A stretch of DNA of 64,000 nt from CAVSRC01 sp963732845. GTDB taxonomy: Bacteria; Pseudomonadota; Alphaproteobacteria; Rhizobiales; Kaistiaceae. Position numbers and translations under genes: made by a program. Within the stretch, counting starts at the first letter, position 1, and every line of letters starts with the position of its first letter. The notes below the pieces were generated by a model. That model made no database searches, was not told where the DNA came from, and saw nothing but the letters and a program-made list of their open reading frames with translations. The stretch spans positions 62,001 to 126,000 of the forward strand of contig CAVTBE010000004.1 in assembly GCA_963732845.1 (NCBI GenBank), read 5' to 3'. Shown here piece by piece: positions 25,266-35,873 of this stretch.

Positions 25266-26063
25266 ATGCTTCCCTCACGTTACTGGGTCGAGATGACCAC
25301 CCGCGACTTCGCCGACAGCGACACCTCCGGCTGGATCGCCGTACTGCCGGTGGCGGCGGTCGAACAGCATGGGCCGCACCTGCCGGTGTACACCGATACC
25401 TGCATCGCCGAAGGCATGGTCCGGCGCTCCATCGAGCTGTTGCCCGGCGATCTGCCGGTGACCTTCCTGCCGGTCCAGGCAATCGGCAAATCCAACGAGC
25501 ATATCTCCTCGCCGGGCACTGTGACCGGATCCTGGGAGACGACGACCAAGCTGTGGCTGGAGATCGGCGACAGCGTCAAACGCGCCGGCATCGAGAAGCT
25601 GATCCTCGTCAATTCGCATGGCGGCAACGTGCCGATGGTCGACATCGTGGCGCGCGAGCTGCGCGTGCGCCACGACATGCTGGTGGTGGCAACCGCGTGG
25701 TCGCGCTTCGGGCTGCCCGAGGGCGCGTCGGCACCGGAGGAATCGCTCTACGGCATTCACGGCGGCGACATCGAGACGTCGATCATGCTGCATCTCAGGG
25801 CCGACCTGGTGCGCATGGACAAGGCCAAGGATTTCCGCTCGAACCAGCTCGCCTTCATCAAGGAGTTCAAGCATCTGCGCGGCCATGGGCCGGTGCAGTT
25901 CGGCTGGAAGGCGCAGGACCTGAATGCGGAGGGCGCGCTCGGCAATGCTGCCGCCGCCACCGCCGACAAGGGCAAGGCGGTGGTCGATCATCAGGCGGCG
26001 GCCTTCGTCGAATTGTGCCGCGACGTGCACGGCTTCGACACGGGACGCCTATGGAGGCCGTGA
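25266..26063 (+). CDS. Creatininase family amidohydrolase
   Basis: A 265-residue protein with the creatininase/FAPy-deformylase metal set: EQHGPHLPVYTD (about 34-45, supplying E, H and D), NSHGGN and GIHGGDIETS. Members hydrolyse cyclic or formyl amides, such as creatinine, FAPy or 3-formylpyrimidine derivatives, and are found in heterocycle catabolism. Its last 13 nt overlap the start of an FAD oxidase gene, so the two products are coupled. With the deaminases upstream, a ring-opening role is likely; the exact substrate is unknown. Confidence 0.84.
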   Translation: MLPSRYWVEMTTRDFADSDTSGWIAVLPVAAVEQHGPHLPVYTDTCIAEGMVRRSIELLPGDLPVTFLPVQAIGKSNEHISSPGTVTGSWETTTKLWLEIGDSVKRAGIEKLILVNSHGGNVPMVDIVARELRVRHDMLVVATAWSRFGLPEGASAPEESLYGIHGGDIETSIMLHLRADLVRMDKAKDFRSNQLAFIKEFKHLRGHGPVQFGWKAQDLNAEGALGNAAAATADKGKAVVDHQAAAFVELCRDVHGFDTGRLWRP

Positions 26064-27439
26064 GCCCGGCGCGGCTGGCCGCACTCAGCGCCGATCTCGG
26101 TGGCGTGCCGGTTGCCGACGATGCGGCGACGCTGAAGCTCAAGAGCCGCGACTTCTTCTGGTTCTCGCCGATCCTGAAGCCGCTGCTCGAAGAGAAGCGC
26201 GCCGACCTGGTCGTCGCGCCGCGCAGCAAGGACGAGGTGATGCGCGTTGCCGCGGCGGTGGCGCGTCACCGTGTGCCGCTGACGGTGCGCGGCGGCGGCA
26301 CCGGCAATTACGGCCAGGCCGTGCCGCTGGCAGGCGGCATCGTGCTCGACATGACCGGCCTTGATGGAATTGTCGAGGTGACACCGGGGGCAGGGCGGTT
26401 CGCGGCGGGCGCCCGGCTGCTCGATATCGACCGCAGGCTGCGCGACGCGCATGCGGCGGAGGGCCGCTGGGAGCTGCGCTTCCACCCCTCGACGCGCAAG
26501 CAGGCGACGATCGGCGGCTTCATCGCCGGAGGTGCGGCCGGCTGCGGCTCGTGCACATGGGGCCAGATCGCCGATCCCGGCGCGGTGCTCGCCGTCGAGG
26601 TGGTGACGGTGGAGGAGACGCCACGGGTGATCGAACTCACCGGGCGCGACATCCTCAAGGTGCTGCATGCCTACGGCGTCAACGGCATCATCACCGAAGT
26701 CGCGGTGCCGCTGGCGCCGTGGCAGCCCTGGAGCGAGCGGGTCGTCGCCTTTCCAACTCTCGGTGCGGCGGCGCGCTTCGGCCATGCTCTGGCGGCGGCG
26801 GAAGGCATCGCCAAGAAGGAGATCGGCGTCTTTGCGGCCGACATCCCGCCCATGCTGAAGCGGCTCAAGCCGCTGGTGCCGGCGGGCCACGCCATGGCGA
26901 TCGTCATGGTGGCGGAGGCCCAGGCGCCGGTGCTCGCCGAGATGGTCGCCGATCACGGCGGGCGGATCGTCTATGAGCGCGGGCCAGGCGAGGCGGAGGC
27001 CGCCGCCTTCGACGGCAAGGGCGCCATGCCGCCGCTCTACGAATACACCTGGAACCACACGACGCTGCATGCGCTCAAGGTCGATCCGACGATCACCTAT
27101 CTGCAGATACGCTTTCCCGAGGGGCACGAGACCGAGACGGCCGAGGCGATGGAGCGCGAATTCGCCGGCGAAATGCTGCTCCACCTCGAATATCAGCGGC
27201 GCGGCGGGCGCGTCTTCGTGTCGAGCCTGCCGATCCTGCGCTACAGTTCGCAGGCGCGCCTCGACGAAGTGATCCGCACGGTCGAGGCGATGGGCGGCGC
27301 CGTCTCCAATCCGCACAGCTATGTGCTCGACAATGCCGGCTGGAAGCGCACCGACGCGCCGCAACCGGAATTCAAGAGCCTTGCCGACCCGCATGGCCTG
27401 ATGAATCCCGGCAAGTTGAAGGCCTGGCCGCCAGCGTAG
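26051..27439 (+). CDS. FAD-binding oxidoreductase (PCMH/VAO type), paralogue 2
   Basis: A 462-residue flavoprotein with the same block order as the gene at 13989-15407: LKSRDFFWFSPILKPLL, RGGGTGNYGQAVPLAGG, HPSTRKQATIGGFIAGG, WNHTTLHALKVDPTITYLQ and LMNPGKLKAW. The two are clear paralogues. The ATG at 26051 lies inside the creatininase gene (13-nt overlap). The conserved partnership of an amide hydrolase with this oxidase on both strands suggests consecutive steps. The substrate is unknown. Confidence 0.84.
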   Translation: MEAVSPARLAALSADLGGVPVADDAATLKLKSRDFFWFSPILKPLLEEKRADLVVAPRSKDEVMRVAAAVARHRVPLTVRGGGTGNYGQAVPLAGGIVLDMTGLDGIVEVTPGAGRFAAGARLLDIDRRLRDAHAAEGRWELRFHPSTRKQATIGGFIAGGAAGCGSCTWGQIADPGAVLAVEVVTVEETPRVIELTGRDILKVLHAYGVNGIITEVAVPLAPWQPWSERVVAFPTLGAAARFGHALAAAEGIAKKEIGVFAADIPPMLKRLKPLVPAGHAMAIVMVAEAQAPVLAEMVADHGGRIVYERGPGEAEAAAFDGKGAMPPLYEYTWNHTTLHALKVDPTITYLQIRFPEGHETETAEAMEREFAGEMLLHLEYQRRGGRVFVSSLPILRYSSQARLDEVIRTVEAMGGAVSNPHSYVLDNAGWKRTDAPQPEFKSLADPHGLMNPGKLKAWPPA

Positions 27440-27518
27440 CGGTGTTCGGTCGCGGGTGGTTGCTCTCCGCCCGCGCCGGACGGAAGCTCGGCGCAGACAA
27501 GAATCGGGAGGTTCCGAG

Positions 27519-28267
27519 ATGAGCAAGACCATCGTCATTACCGGCGGCGGCCGGGGCATCGGCGCCGCCACGGCGCGGCTGGCGGGTGCGCGCGGCTGGT
27601 CGGTCGGCCTCAGCTATCTATCGAACGACAAAGCGGCGCAGGAGACCGTTGCCGCGGTCGAAGCGGCCGGCGGCAAGGCGTTTGCGGTCAAGGGCGACGT
27701 CGCCAAGGAAGAGGATGTGCTGCGCCTGTTCGACACCGCGGCCGAGCGATTCGGGCCGATTTCGGTGTCGTCAACAATGCCGGCGTGGTTCTCGGACCGC
27801 CCGGCCCGCTCGCCGATCTTTCGACCGAGCGGCTGATGATGATCATCGCGATCAACATCCTCGGCGCCATGCTGGTGGCGCGCGAAGGCGTCAGGCGCAT
27901 GGCGACCAACCGCGGCGGGGCGGGTGGCTCAATCGTCAATGTCTCGTCGGTGGCGGCTCGGCTCGGCGGTGCCAACGAATATGTCGACTATGCCGCCAGC
28001 AAGGGTGCGCTCGACACGCTCACCATCGGTCTGTCCAAGGAGTGCGGTCCGCTCGGCGTGCGCGTCAATGCGGTGCGACCAGGGCTGATCGACACGGAGA
28101 TCCATGCTAGCGGCGGACAACCCGGTCGCGCCGAACGGCTGGGCGCGTCGACGCCGCTCGGCCGCGCCGGCCGTGCCGACGAAGTCGCCGAGGCCATCGT
28201 GTGGCTGCTCTCGGATGCGTCGTCCTATGTCAACGGGGCGCTGTTCGATGTGACAGGTGGTCGCTAG
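27519..28267 (+). pseudogene. SDR family oxidoreductase, frameshifted
   Basis: The N-terminal frame (MSKTIVITGGGRGIGAATARL to FGPISV) is a perfect SDR start, with GGGAGG 7 nt before the ATG. After 27,767 the frame is lost, but one base later the other frame continues with VNNAGVVLGP, the catalytic serine strand VNVSSVAARLGG, YAASK and a normal C-terminus ending DVTGGR. Restoring one base gives SVLVNNAG, the family consensus. So this is a roughly 249-codon gene with a one-base deletion, a recent pseudogene or a sequence error. It lies 80 nt after the FAD oxidase. Confidence 0.8.
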
Positions 28268-28361
28268 GGCATTTTGTCAGCGGCCGGTTTCGTGGCATGG
28301 TGCGCGCCCTTAAGGCGCTTTGAACCGGCCGCTCAACCCTGCCAGTGGACGACCAGACCCC

Positions 28362-29951
28362 ATGAGACCTGTGACGACGATCCTGGTGGCGACGATGCTC
28401 GCCGCCGGGGCGGCTGCGGCCGCCCATGCCAAGGACCTTGCCTTCTGCGCGGCGCAGGACCCGGAAGGCTTCGACCCCGCCCCGCACATCACCGGCGCGA
28501 CCTTCGATGCGTCGTCGCAGGCGATCTACAACCGCCTGGTGGAGTTCGCTCCCGGCACCACCCGACCGGTGCCGGGGCTGGCGGAAGGCTGGGACGTGTC
28601 CGGGGACGGGCTCGAATACACTTTCCATCTGCGTCAGGGCATCAAGTTCCAGTCGACCTACTTCTTCACGCCGAGCCGCGACCTCAACGCCGACGACGTG
28701 GTGTTCAGCCTCAGACGGCAGATGGACAGGAAGGATCCCTACTACGACTATGCCGGCGGCAACTGGCCCTATTTCGACGGCATGGCGATGCCGTCGCTGA
28801 TCGATTCGATCAGCAAGGTCGACGACGCGACGTTCAAGATCAGGCTGACGCGGGCGGACCCGGCAATCCTCGGCGATCTGGCGATGGATTTCGCCTCCAT
28901 CCTTTCGGCGGAATATGCCGAGCAGCTGCTCGAGGCGAAGAAGCCGCAGGACCTCGACCGGATGCCGGTCGGCACCGGACCGTTCCAGTTCGTCGGCTAT
29001 CAGCCCGGCGTGCGCATCAATTACCGGGCTAATCCGGACTACTGGCGCGGCAAGCCGGCGATCGACCGCCTGTCCTTCCTGATCAATCCCGATCCGCTCG
29101 CCCGCGGCCGGATGATGACGGCAGGCCAATGCCAGGTGATGGCCGACCCGACGCCCGACATCGTTGCCAGGCTGAAGGACGACAAGGACATCGACGTCAT
29201 GCAGACCCAGGCCGCCGACGTCGCCTATCTCGCCTACAACACCCAACAGAAGCCGTTCAACGACAAGCGCGTACGCAAGGCGCTCAATCAGGCGATCGAC
29301 CGCCGGGCAATGGTCGCGGCGATCTATGGCGGCGATGCCGCGGTGGCCGACAGCCCGCTGCCGGCGAGCCTGTGGTCGCACGTCGCCGTCATCCCCGACG
29401 ATGCGGCCGACCCGGAAGCCGCCAAGACGGCGCTCGCCGATGCCGGCGTCAAGGATCTGAAGATGAAGATCTGGGTGCCACCGGTGCGCCGTGCCTACGA
29501 TCCCGACCCCAAGCGCATGGCCGAGATGATCAAGGCCGATCTCGCCAAGGCGGGCGTGGAAGCCGAGGTGGTCAGCGATGATCTCGGCGCCTTCATCAAG
29601 AGGACGGCGGCGCCTGACCGCGACGGCGCGGTGCTGTTCGGCTGGGTCAGCGACAACGGCGACCCCGACAATTTCCTCGGCGCGCTGCTCGGCTGCGACA
29701 CGGTCGGCATTTCCAACCGCGCCCAGTGGTGCAACAAGGACTTCGACAAGGCGGTGCTCGCTGCGCGCAACGTGGCCGACCCCGGCGAGCGGGTGAAGCT
29801 CTATGAGACGGCGCAGCGCATTTTTGCCGAGGACGCGCCGTGGCTGACCATCGCCCACACCAGGATCAGCGTGCCGGTTGCCAAGACGGTCAAGAATTAC
29901 GTGGTCGATCCGCTCGGGCACCACGATTTCGAAAGTGTCGATATCGAATAG
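28362..29951 (+). CDS. dppA: Dipeptide ABC transporter substrate-binding protein, DppA paralogue 1
   Basis: A 529-residue SBP_bac_5 periplasmic protein with a signal peptide ending near AAHA. It carries the DppA landmarks: QDPEGFDP, YNRLVEF, LNADDVVFS, GDLAMDFASILSAEYA, PVGTGPF, WVSDNGDPDNFLGALLGC and the C-terminal VVDPLGHHDFESVDIE. It would bind di- or tripeptides (or haem/aminolevulinate as in some Dpp systems) for the importer encoded downstream. It is more diverged from E. coli DppA than the next gene, for example ITGATF in place of TSGTTY, so its ligand range may differ. Confidence 0.87.
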   Translation: MRPVTTILVATMLAAGAAAAAHAKDLAFCAAQDPEGFDPAPHITGATFDASSQAIYNRLVEFAPGTTRPVPGLAEGWDVSGDGLEYTFHLRQGIKFQSTYFFTPSRDLNADDVVFSLRRQMDRKDPYYDYAGGNWPYFDGMAMPSLIDSISKVDDATFKIRLTRADPAILGDLAMDFASILSAEYAEQLLEAKKPQDLDRMPVGTGPFQFVGYQPGVRINYRANPDYWRGKPAIDRLSFLINPDPLARGRMMTAGQCQVMADPTPDIVARLKDDKDIDVMQTQAADVAYLAYNTQQKPFNDKRVRKALNQAIDRRAMVAAIYGGDAAVADSPLPASLWSHVAVIPDDAADPEAAKTALADAGVKDLKMKIWVPPVRRAYDPDPKRMAEMIKADLAKAGVEAEVVSDDLGAFIKRTAAPDRDGAVLFGWVSDNGDPDNFLGALLGCDTVGISNRAQWCNKDFDKAVLAARNVADPGERVKLYETAQRIFAEDAPWLTIAHTRISVPVAKTVKNYVVDPLGHHDFESVDIE

Positions 29952-30161
29952 CTGCGATTCGAGAAATGCGTCATAAGCTACTGAAAAACAAAGAGAATCT
30001 TTTTGGTCAGGAAGGCTGCCGCAATTAATAGCGCGCGCCCCCTTGCAATCGCCGCGCGCCTCGGCTCGATTACGCCTAACCCTTTCGGGATCGGCGCAAA
30101 GGCGAGACCTGAATCGGGACTGCTTAGTGCCGCATTTCAAGCGGCTCTCAGGAGGGACAGA

Positions 30162-31763
30162 ATGATGAAACAGGTGACCAAGCTACTCTTGGCGACCGCG
30201 TTCGTAGCCGGCCTGGCCGGCGCCGCGAATGCCAAAACGCTTGTCTATTGCTCGGAAGGCAGCCCGGCGGGCTTCGACCCGGGCCTCTACACTGCGGGCA
30301 CCGACTTCGATGCCTCGTCCAAGCCGATCTACAACCGCCTCGCCGAGTTCGACCGCGGCACCACCAACGTCATCCCCGGTCTGGCGGAGAAGTGGACGGT
30401 TTCGGATGACGGGCTGGTCTACACCTTCAACCTGCGCCAGGGGGTGAAGTTCCAGACCACCGACTACTTCACGCCGACGCGCGACTTCAACGCCGACGAT
30501 GTGGTGTTCTCCTTCGAGCGCATGCTCGACAAGAACAACCCGTTCTACAACTACGCCGGCGGCCAGTACGACTACTTCGTCGGCATGGGCATGCCGGACG
30601 CCATCAAGAGCGTCGAGAAGGTCGACGACTACACCGTGAAGTTCACGCTGAACGCGCCGAACGCGCCGTTCATCGCGGACCTGGCGATGGATTTCGCCTC
30701 GATCATGTCGAAGGAATACACCGACAAGCTGCTTGCCGACGGTCATCCCGAGTTGCTCAACCAGCAGCCGGTCGGCACCGGGCCCTTCACGTTCGTTGAC
30801 TATCAGAAGGACGCGGTGATCCGCTTCAAGGCCAACCCGGACTACTGGGACGGCAAGCAGGCGATCGACGACCTGGTCTTCGCCATCACCCCTGACGCCT
30901 CGGTGCGCCTGCAGAAGCTGAAGGCCAACGAGTGCCAGATCATGGCCTACCCGAACCCGGCCGACATCGCTGCGCTGAAGAGCGACACGAGCCTGACCGT
31001 CATGCAGCAGCCGGGCCTCAACATCGCCTATCTCGGCTACAACACGACCGAGCCGCCTTTCGACAATCCGAAGGTGCGCAAGGCGCTGAACATGGCGATC
31101 AACAAGCAGGCGATCATGGACGCCGTCTATCAGGGCACCGGGCAGATCGCGGTGAACCCGATCCCGCCGACCATGTGGTCCTACAACAAGGACATCAAGG
31201 ACGATCCGTACGATCCGGAAGCAGCCAAGAAGATGCTGGCCGATGCGGGCGTCAACAACCTTGAAATGAAGATCTGGGCGATGCCCGTGCAGCGGCCCTA
31301 CATGCCGAACGCCAAGCGTGCGGCTGAGCTGATGCAGGCGGACCTGGCCAAGATCGGTGTCAAGGTGACCATCGTCCAGCACGAATGGGCCGAGTACCTG
31401 AAGCTCGCCGGCGATCCCAAGCACGACGGTGCCGTGATCCTCGGCTGGACCGGCGACAACGGCGATCCGGACAACTTCATGGCCGTGCTGCTTGGCTGCG
31501 ACAGCGTTGGCACCACCAACAACGTCTCGGCCTGGTGCTACAAGCCCTACGACGACCTGATGAAGAAGGCCGTGCAGAGTTCCGACCAGGCGGAGCGTGC
31601 CAAGCTCTACGAGCAGGCTCAGGTCATCTTCAAGGACCAGGCGCCGTGGCTCACCATTGGCCACTCGCTCGTCACCATGCCGATGACGAAGGCGGTCGAG
31701 AACTACAAGATGGACCCGCTGGGATCGCACCGTTTCGATGGTGTTGATATTTCCGGCGGCTAG
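30162..31763 (+). CDS. dppA: Dipeptide ABC transporter substrate-binding protein DppA, paralogue 2
   Basis: A 533-residue protein with a signal peptide (cleavage near AANA-K). It is very close to classical DppA: LVYCSEGSPAGFDPGLYTAG, ADLAMDFASIMSKEY, NECQIMAYPNPADIA, IPPTMWSYN, WAMPVQRPYMPNA, WTGDNGDPDNFMAVLLGC and WCYKPYDDL. It delivers peptides to the DppBCDF importer. The start is the ATG at 30162 with GGAGGG (30151-30156). A strong stem-loop follows the stop, so this gene is probably expressed at a higher level than dppBCDF. Confidence 0.92.
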   Translation: MMKQVTKLLLATAFVAGLAGAANAKTLVYCSEGSPAGFDPGLYTAGTDFDASSKPIYNRLAEFDRGTTNVIPGLAEKWTVSDDGLVYTFNLRQGVKFQTTDYFTPTRDFNADDVVFSFERMLDKNNPFYNYAGGQYDYFVGMGMPDAIKSVEKVDDYTVKFTLNAPNAPFIADLAMDFASIMSKEYTDKLLADGHPELLNQQPVGTGPFTFVDYQKDAVIRFKANPDYWDGKQAIDDLVFAITPDASVRLQKLKANECQIMAYPNPADIAALKSDTSLTVMQQPGLNIAYLGYNTTEPPFDNPKVRKALNMAINKQAIMDAVYQGTGQIAVNPIPPTMWSYNKDIKDDPYDPEAAKKMLADAGVNNLEMKIWAMPVQRPYMPNAKRAAELMQADLAKIGVKVTIVQHEWAEYLKLAGDPKHDGAVILGWTGDNGDPDNFMAVLLGCDSVGTTNNVSAWCYKPYDDLMKKAVQSSDQAERAKLYEQAQVIFKDQAPWLTIGHSLVTMPMTKAVENYKMDPLGSHRFDGVDISGG

Positions 31764-31782
31764 TCGTCAAACTACCGAAACG

Positions 31783-31820
31783 CGGCGCCGGGCGGCCAGC
31801 CCGGCGCCGTCCGGCCTTTT
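31783..31820 (+). terminator. Stem-loop between dppA and dppB (attenuator)
   Basis: A perfect 11-bp GC stem (31783-31793 with 31799-31809) with a 5-nt loop is followed 7 nt later by TTTT. It is a good candidate for partial termination, lowering dppBCDF transcription relative to dppA. It starts about 20 nt after the dppA stop. Confidence 0.6.
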
Positions 31821-31898
31821 CCCGACATTGCCGTGCCCGCAGAAGCTTGTACGTCCTGTCGTGAAGTGCCATGACGGGTGAGGCGACCGGGTCAGGAC

Positions 31899-32909
31899 AT
31901 GCTGGGGTTCTTCGTTAGACGGGTTGGGTTGCTGATACCGACGTTTATCGGCGTCAGCTTTGTCGCGTTCGCGTTCGTGCGCGTCCTGCCGGGCGACCCG
32001 GTGCTGCTTCTGGCCGGCGAGCATGGGCTGAAGCCGGAACGCTACGCCGAGCTGTTGCACCAATACGGCTTCGACCTGCCGATCTGGCAGCAATATCTGG
32101 TCTATTTCAGCCAGCTCGTGCACGGCAATTTCGGCATCTCGATCGTCACCAAGCGCCCGGTCATGAGCGAGTTCTTCACGCTCTTTCCGGCCACGCTCGA
32201 GCTGTCGATCTGCGCCATCATCATTGCCATCGTGGTGGGCGTGCCGGCCGGCGTCGTGGCGGCGGTCAGGCGCGGCAAGCCCGTCGACCACATCACCATG
32301 GGCGGGGCGCTGATCGGCTATTCGATGCCGATCTTCTGGTGGGCGCTACTGCTTATCATCGTGTTCTCCGGCTGGCTGCACTGGACGCCGGTCTCGGGGC
32401 GCATCTCGCTCATGTATTTCTTCAAGCCGGTGACCGGCTTCATGCTCATCGACAGCCTGCTCTCCGGCCAGAAGGGTGCCTTCCAGTCGGCGGTGAGCCA
32501 TCTGATCCTGCCGTCGATCGTGCTGTCGACGATTCCGCTGGCGGTGATCGCGCGGCAGACGCGCTCGGCCATGCTCGAGGTGCTCGGCGACGACTATGTG
32601 CGCACGGCGCGGGCGAAGGGGCTGCCGCCGTGGCGCGTGGTCGGCATTCACGCCCTGCGCAACGCGCTCATTCCGGTGGTTACCACCATTGGCCTGCAGG
32701 TCGGTGTGCTGATGGCCGGCGCCATCCTCACCGAGACCATCTTCTCGTGGCCGGGGGTCGGCAAATGGATGGTCGATTCGATCTTCCGGCGCGATTATCC
32801 CGTGGTCCAGGGCGGGCTGCTGCTCATCGCCGTCATCGTCATGTTCGTCAATCTGACCGTCGATGTCGTTTACAGCATCGTCAATCCGCGTATCCGGCAC
32901 GTGAGGTAG
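31899..32909 (+). CDS. dppB: Dipeptide ABC transporter permease DppB
   Basis: A 336-residue inner-membrane permease. It has an N-terminal TM, the RVLPGDPVLLLAGE periplasmic entry typical of DppB/OppB, and five further TM segments. The EAA coupling loop is DDYVRTARAKGLPPWRVVGIHALRNALIPVV, and the C-terminus has FSWPGVGKWMVDSIFRRDYPVVQG. It pairs with DppC to form the channel. I chose the ATG at 31899 (MLGFFVRR) over an upstream alternative at 31878. Confidence 0.91.
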   Translation: MLGFFVRRVGLLIPTFIGVSFVAFAFVRVLPGDPVLLLAGEHGLKPERYAELLHQYGFDLPIWQQYLVYFSQLVHGNFGISIVTKRPVMSEFFTLFPATLELSICAIIIAIVVGVPAGVVAAVRRGKPVDHITMGGALIGYSMPIFWWALLLIIVFSGWLHWTPVSGRISLMYFFKPVTGFMLIDSLLSGQKGAFQSAVSHLILPSIVLSTIPLAVIARQTRSAMLEVLGDDYVRTARAKGLPPWRVVGIHALRNALIPVVTTIGLQVGVLMAGAILTETIFSWPGVGKWMVDSIFRRDYPVVQGGLLLIAVIVMFVNLTVDVVYSIVNPRIRHVR

Positions 32910-32912
32910 ACG

Positions 32913-33845
32913 ATGGCCGAGACGATATTCCCGACCGAGGAACACGGGCCCGAGAACGAGGAGGCCAGTGCCGAGACGGTGCATCCGGCGCCGTTGCGCG
33001 AGATCTGGCAGTACTTCACCGAGAACCGCGGAGCGGTGACCGGTCTGGTGGTCCTCGGCATCATCGTCGTGGCCGCGGTCTTTGCGCGTTTCATCGCGCC
33101 GCACGGGCCCGATGAGCTGTTCGGCGACGCCCTGCTGAAACCGCCGGTGTGGCAGGAAGGCGGCGCGTGGCAGTTCATCCTGGGCACCGACGCGATCGGT
33201 CGCGATATGCTGTCGCGGCTGATCTACGGGGCGCGCTATTCGCTTTTCATCGGCCTCGTGGTGGTGATGTTCGCGCTGGTCGGCGGCATCATCATCGGCC
33301 TGATCGCCGGCTTCATGCGCGGCGCCGTCGACGTCGTCATCATGCGGGTGATGGACGTCATCCTGGCGTTCCCCAGCCTGCTGCTGGCACTGGTGCTGGT
33401 GGCGATCCTCGGCCCCGGCCTGCTCAACGCCATGATCGCGATTGCGATCTCCTACCAGCCGCATTTCGTCCGCCTGACCAGAGCCTCGGTGCTGACCGAG
33501 CGGTCGAAGGACTACGTGACGGCGGCGCGGATCGCCGGTGCCGGCCCGCTGCGCCTGATGTTCCTGACCATCCTGCCGAACTGCGTGGCACCGCTCATCG
33601 TGCAGGCGACGCTGTCGTTCTCCAACGCCATTCTCGATGCTGCGGCGCTGGGCTTCCTGGGCATGGGCGCCCAGCCGCCGACGCCGGAATGGGGCACGAT
33701 GCTGGCCGATGCGCGCGAGTTCATCCTGAGGGCCTGGTGGGTGGTGACCTTCCCGGGTCTGGCCATCCTGGCCACGGTGCTGGCCATCAACCTGATCGGC
33801 GACGGACTGCGCGATGCGCTCGATCCGAAGTTGAGGCGGAGCTGA
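32913..33845 (+). CDS. dppC: Dipeptide ABC transporter permease DppC
   Basis: A 310-residue permease with an acidic N-terminal cytoplasmic segment, then TM1 (AVTGLVVLGIIVVAAVFARFIAP). The GTDAIGRDMLSRLIYGARYSLFIG motif is typical of DppC/OppC, and the EAA loop is KDYVTAARIAGAGPLRLMFLTILPN. It forms the translocation channel with DppB. It starts 3 nt after the dppB stop. Confidence 0.92.
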   Translation: MAETIFPTEEHGPENEEASAETVHPAPLREIWQYFTENRGAVTGLVVLGIIVVAAVFARFIAPHGPDELFGDALLKPPVWQEGGAWQFILGTDAIGRDMLSRLIYGARYSLFIGLVVVMFALVGGIIIGLIAGFMRGAVDVVIMRVMDVILAFPSLLLALVLVAILGPGLLNAMIAIAISYQPHFVRLTRASVLTERSKDYVTAARIAGAGPLRLMFLTILPNCVAPLIVQATLSFSNAILDAAALGFLGMGAQPPTPEWGTMLADAREFILRAWWVVTFPGLAILATVLAINLIGDGLRDALDPKLRRS

Positions 33846-33846
33846 C

Positions 33847-35870
<2,024 letters not shown>

Positions 35871-35873
35871 CGC

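Noticed and set aside
25103..26050. An upstream extension of the second FAD oxidase through the creatininase gene
   Set aside because: It is out of frame to the clear creatininase sequence and has no motif; the oxidase starts at 26051 inside the overlap.
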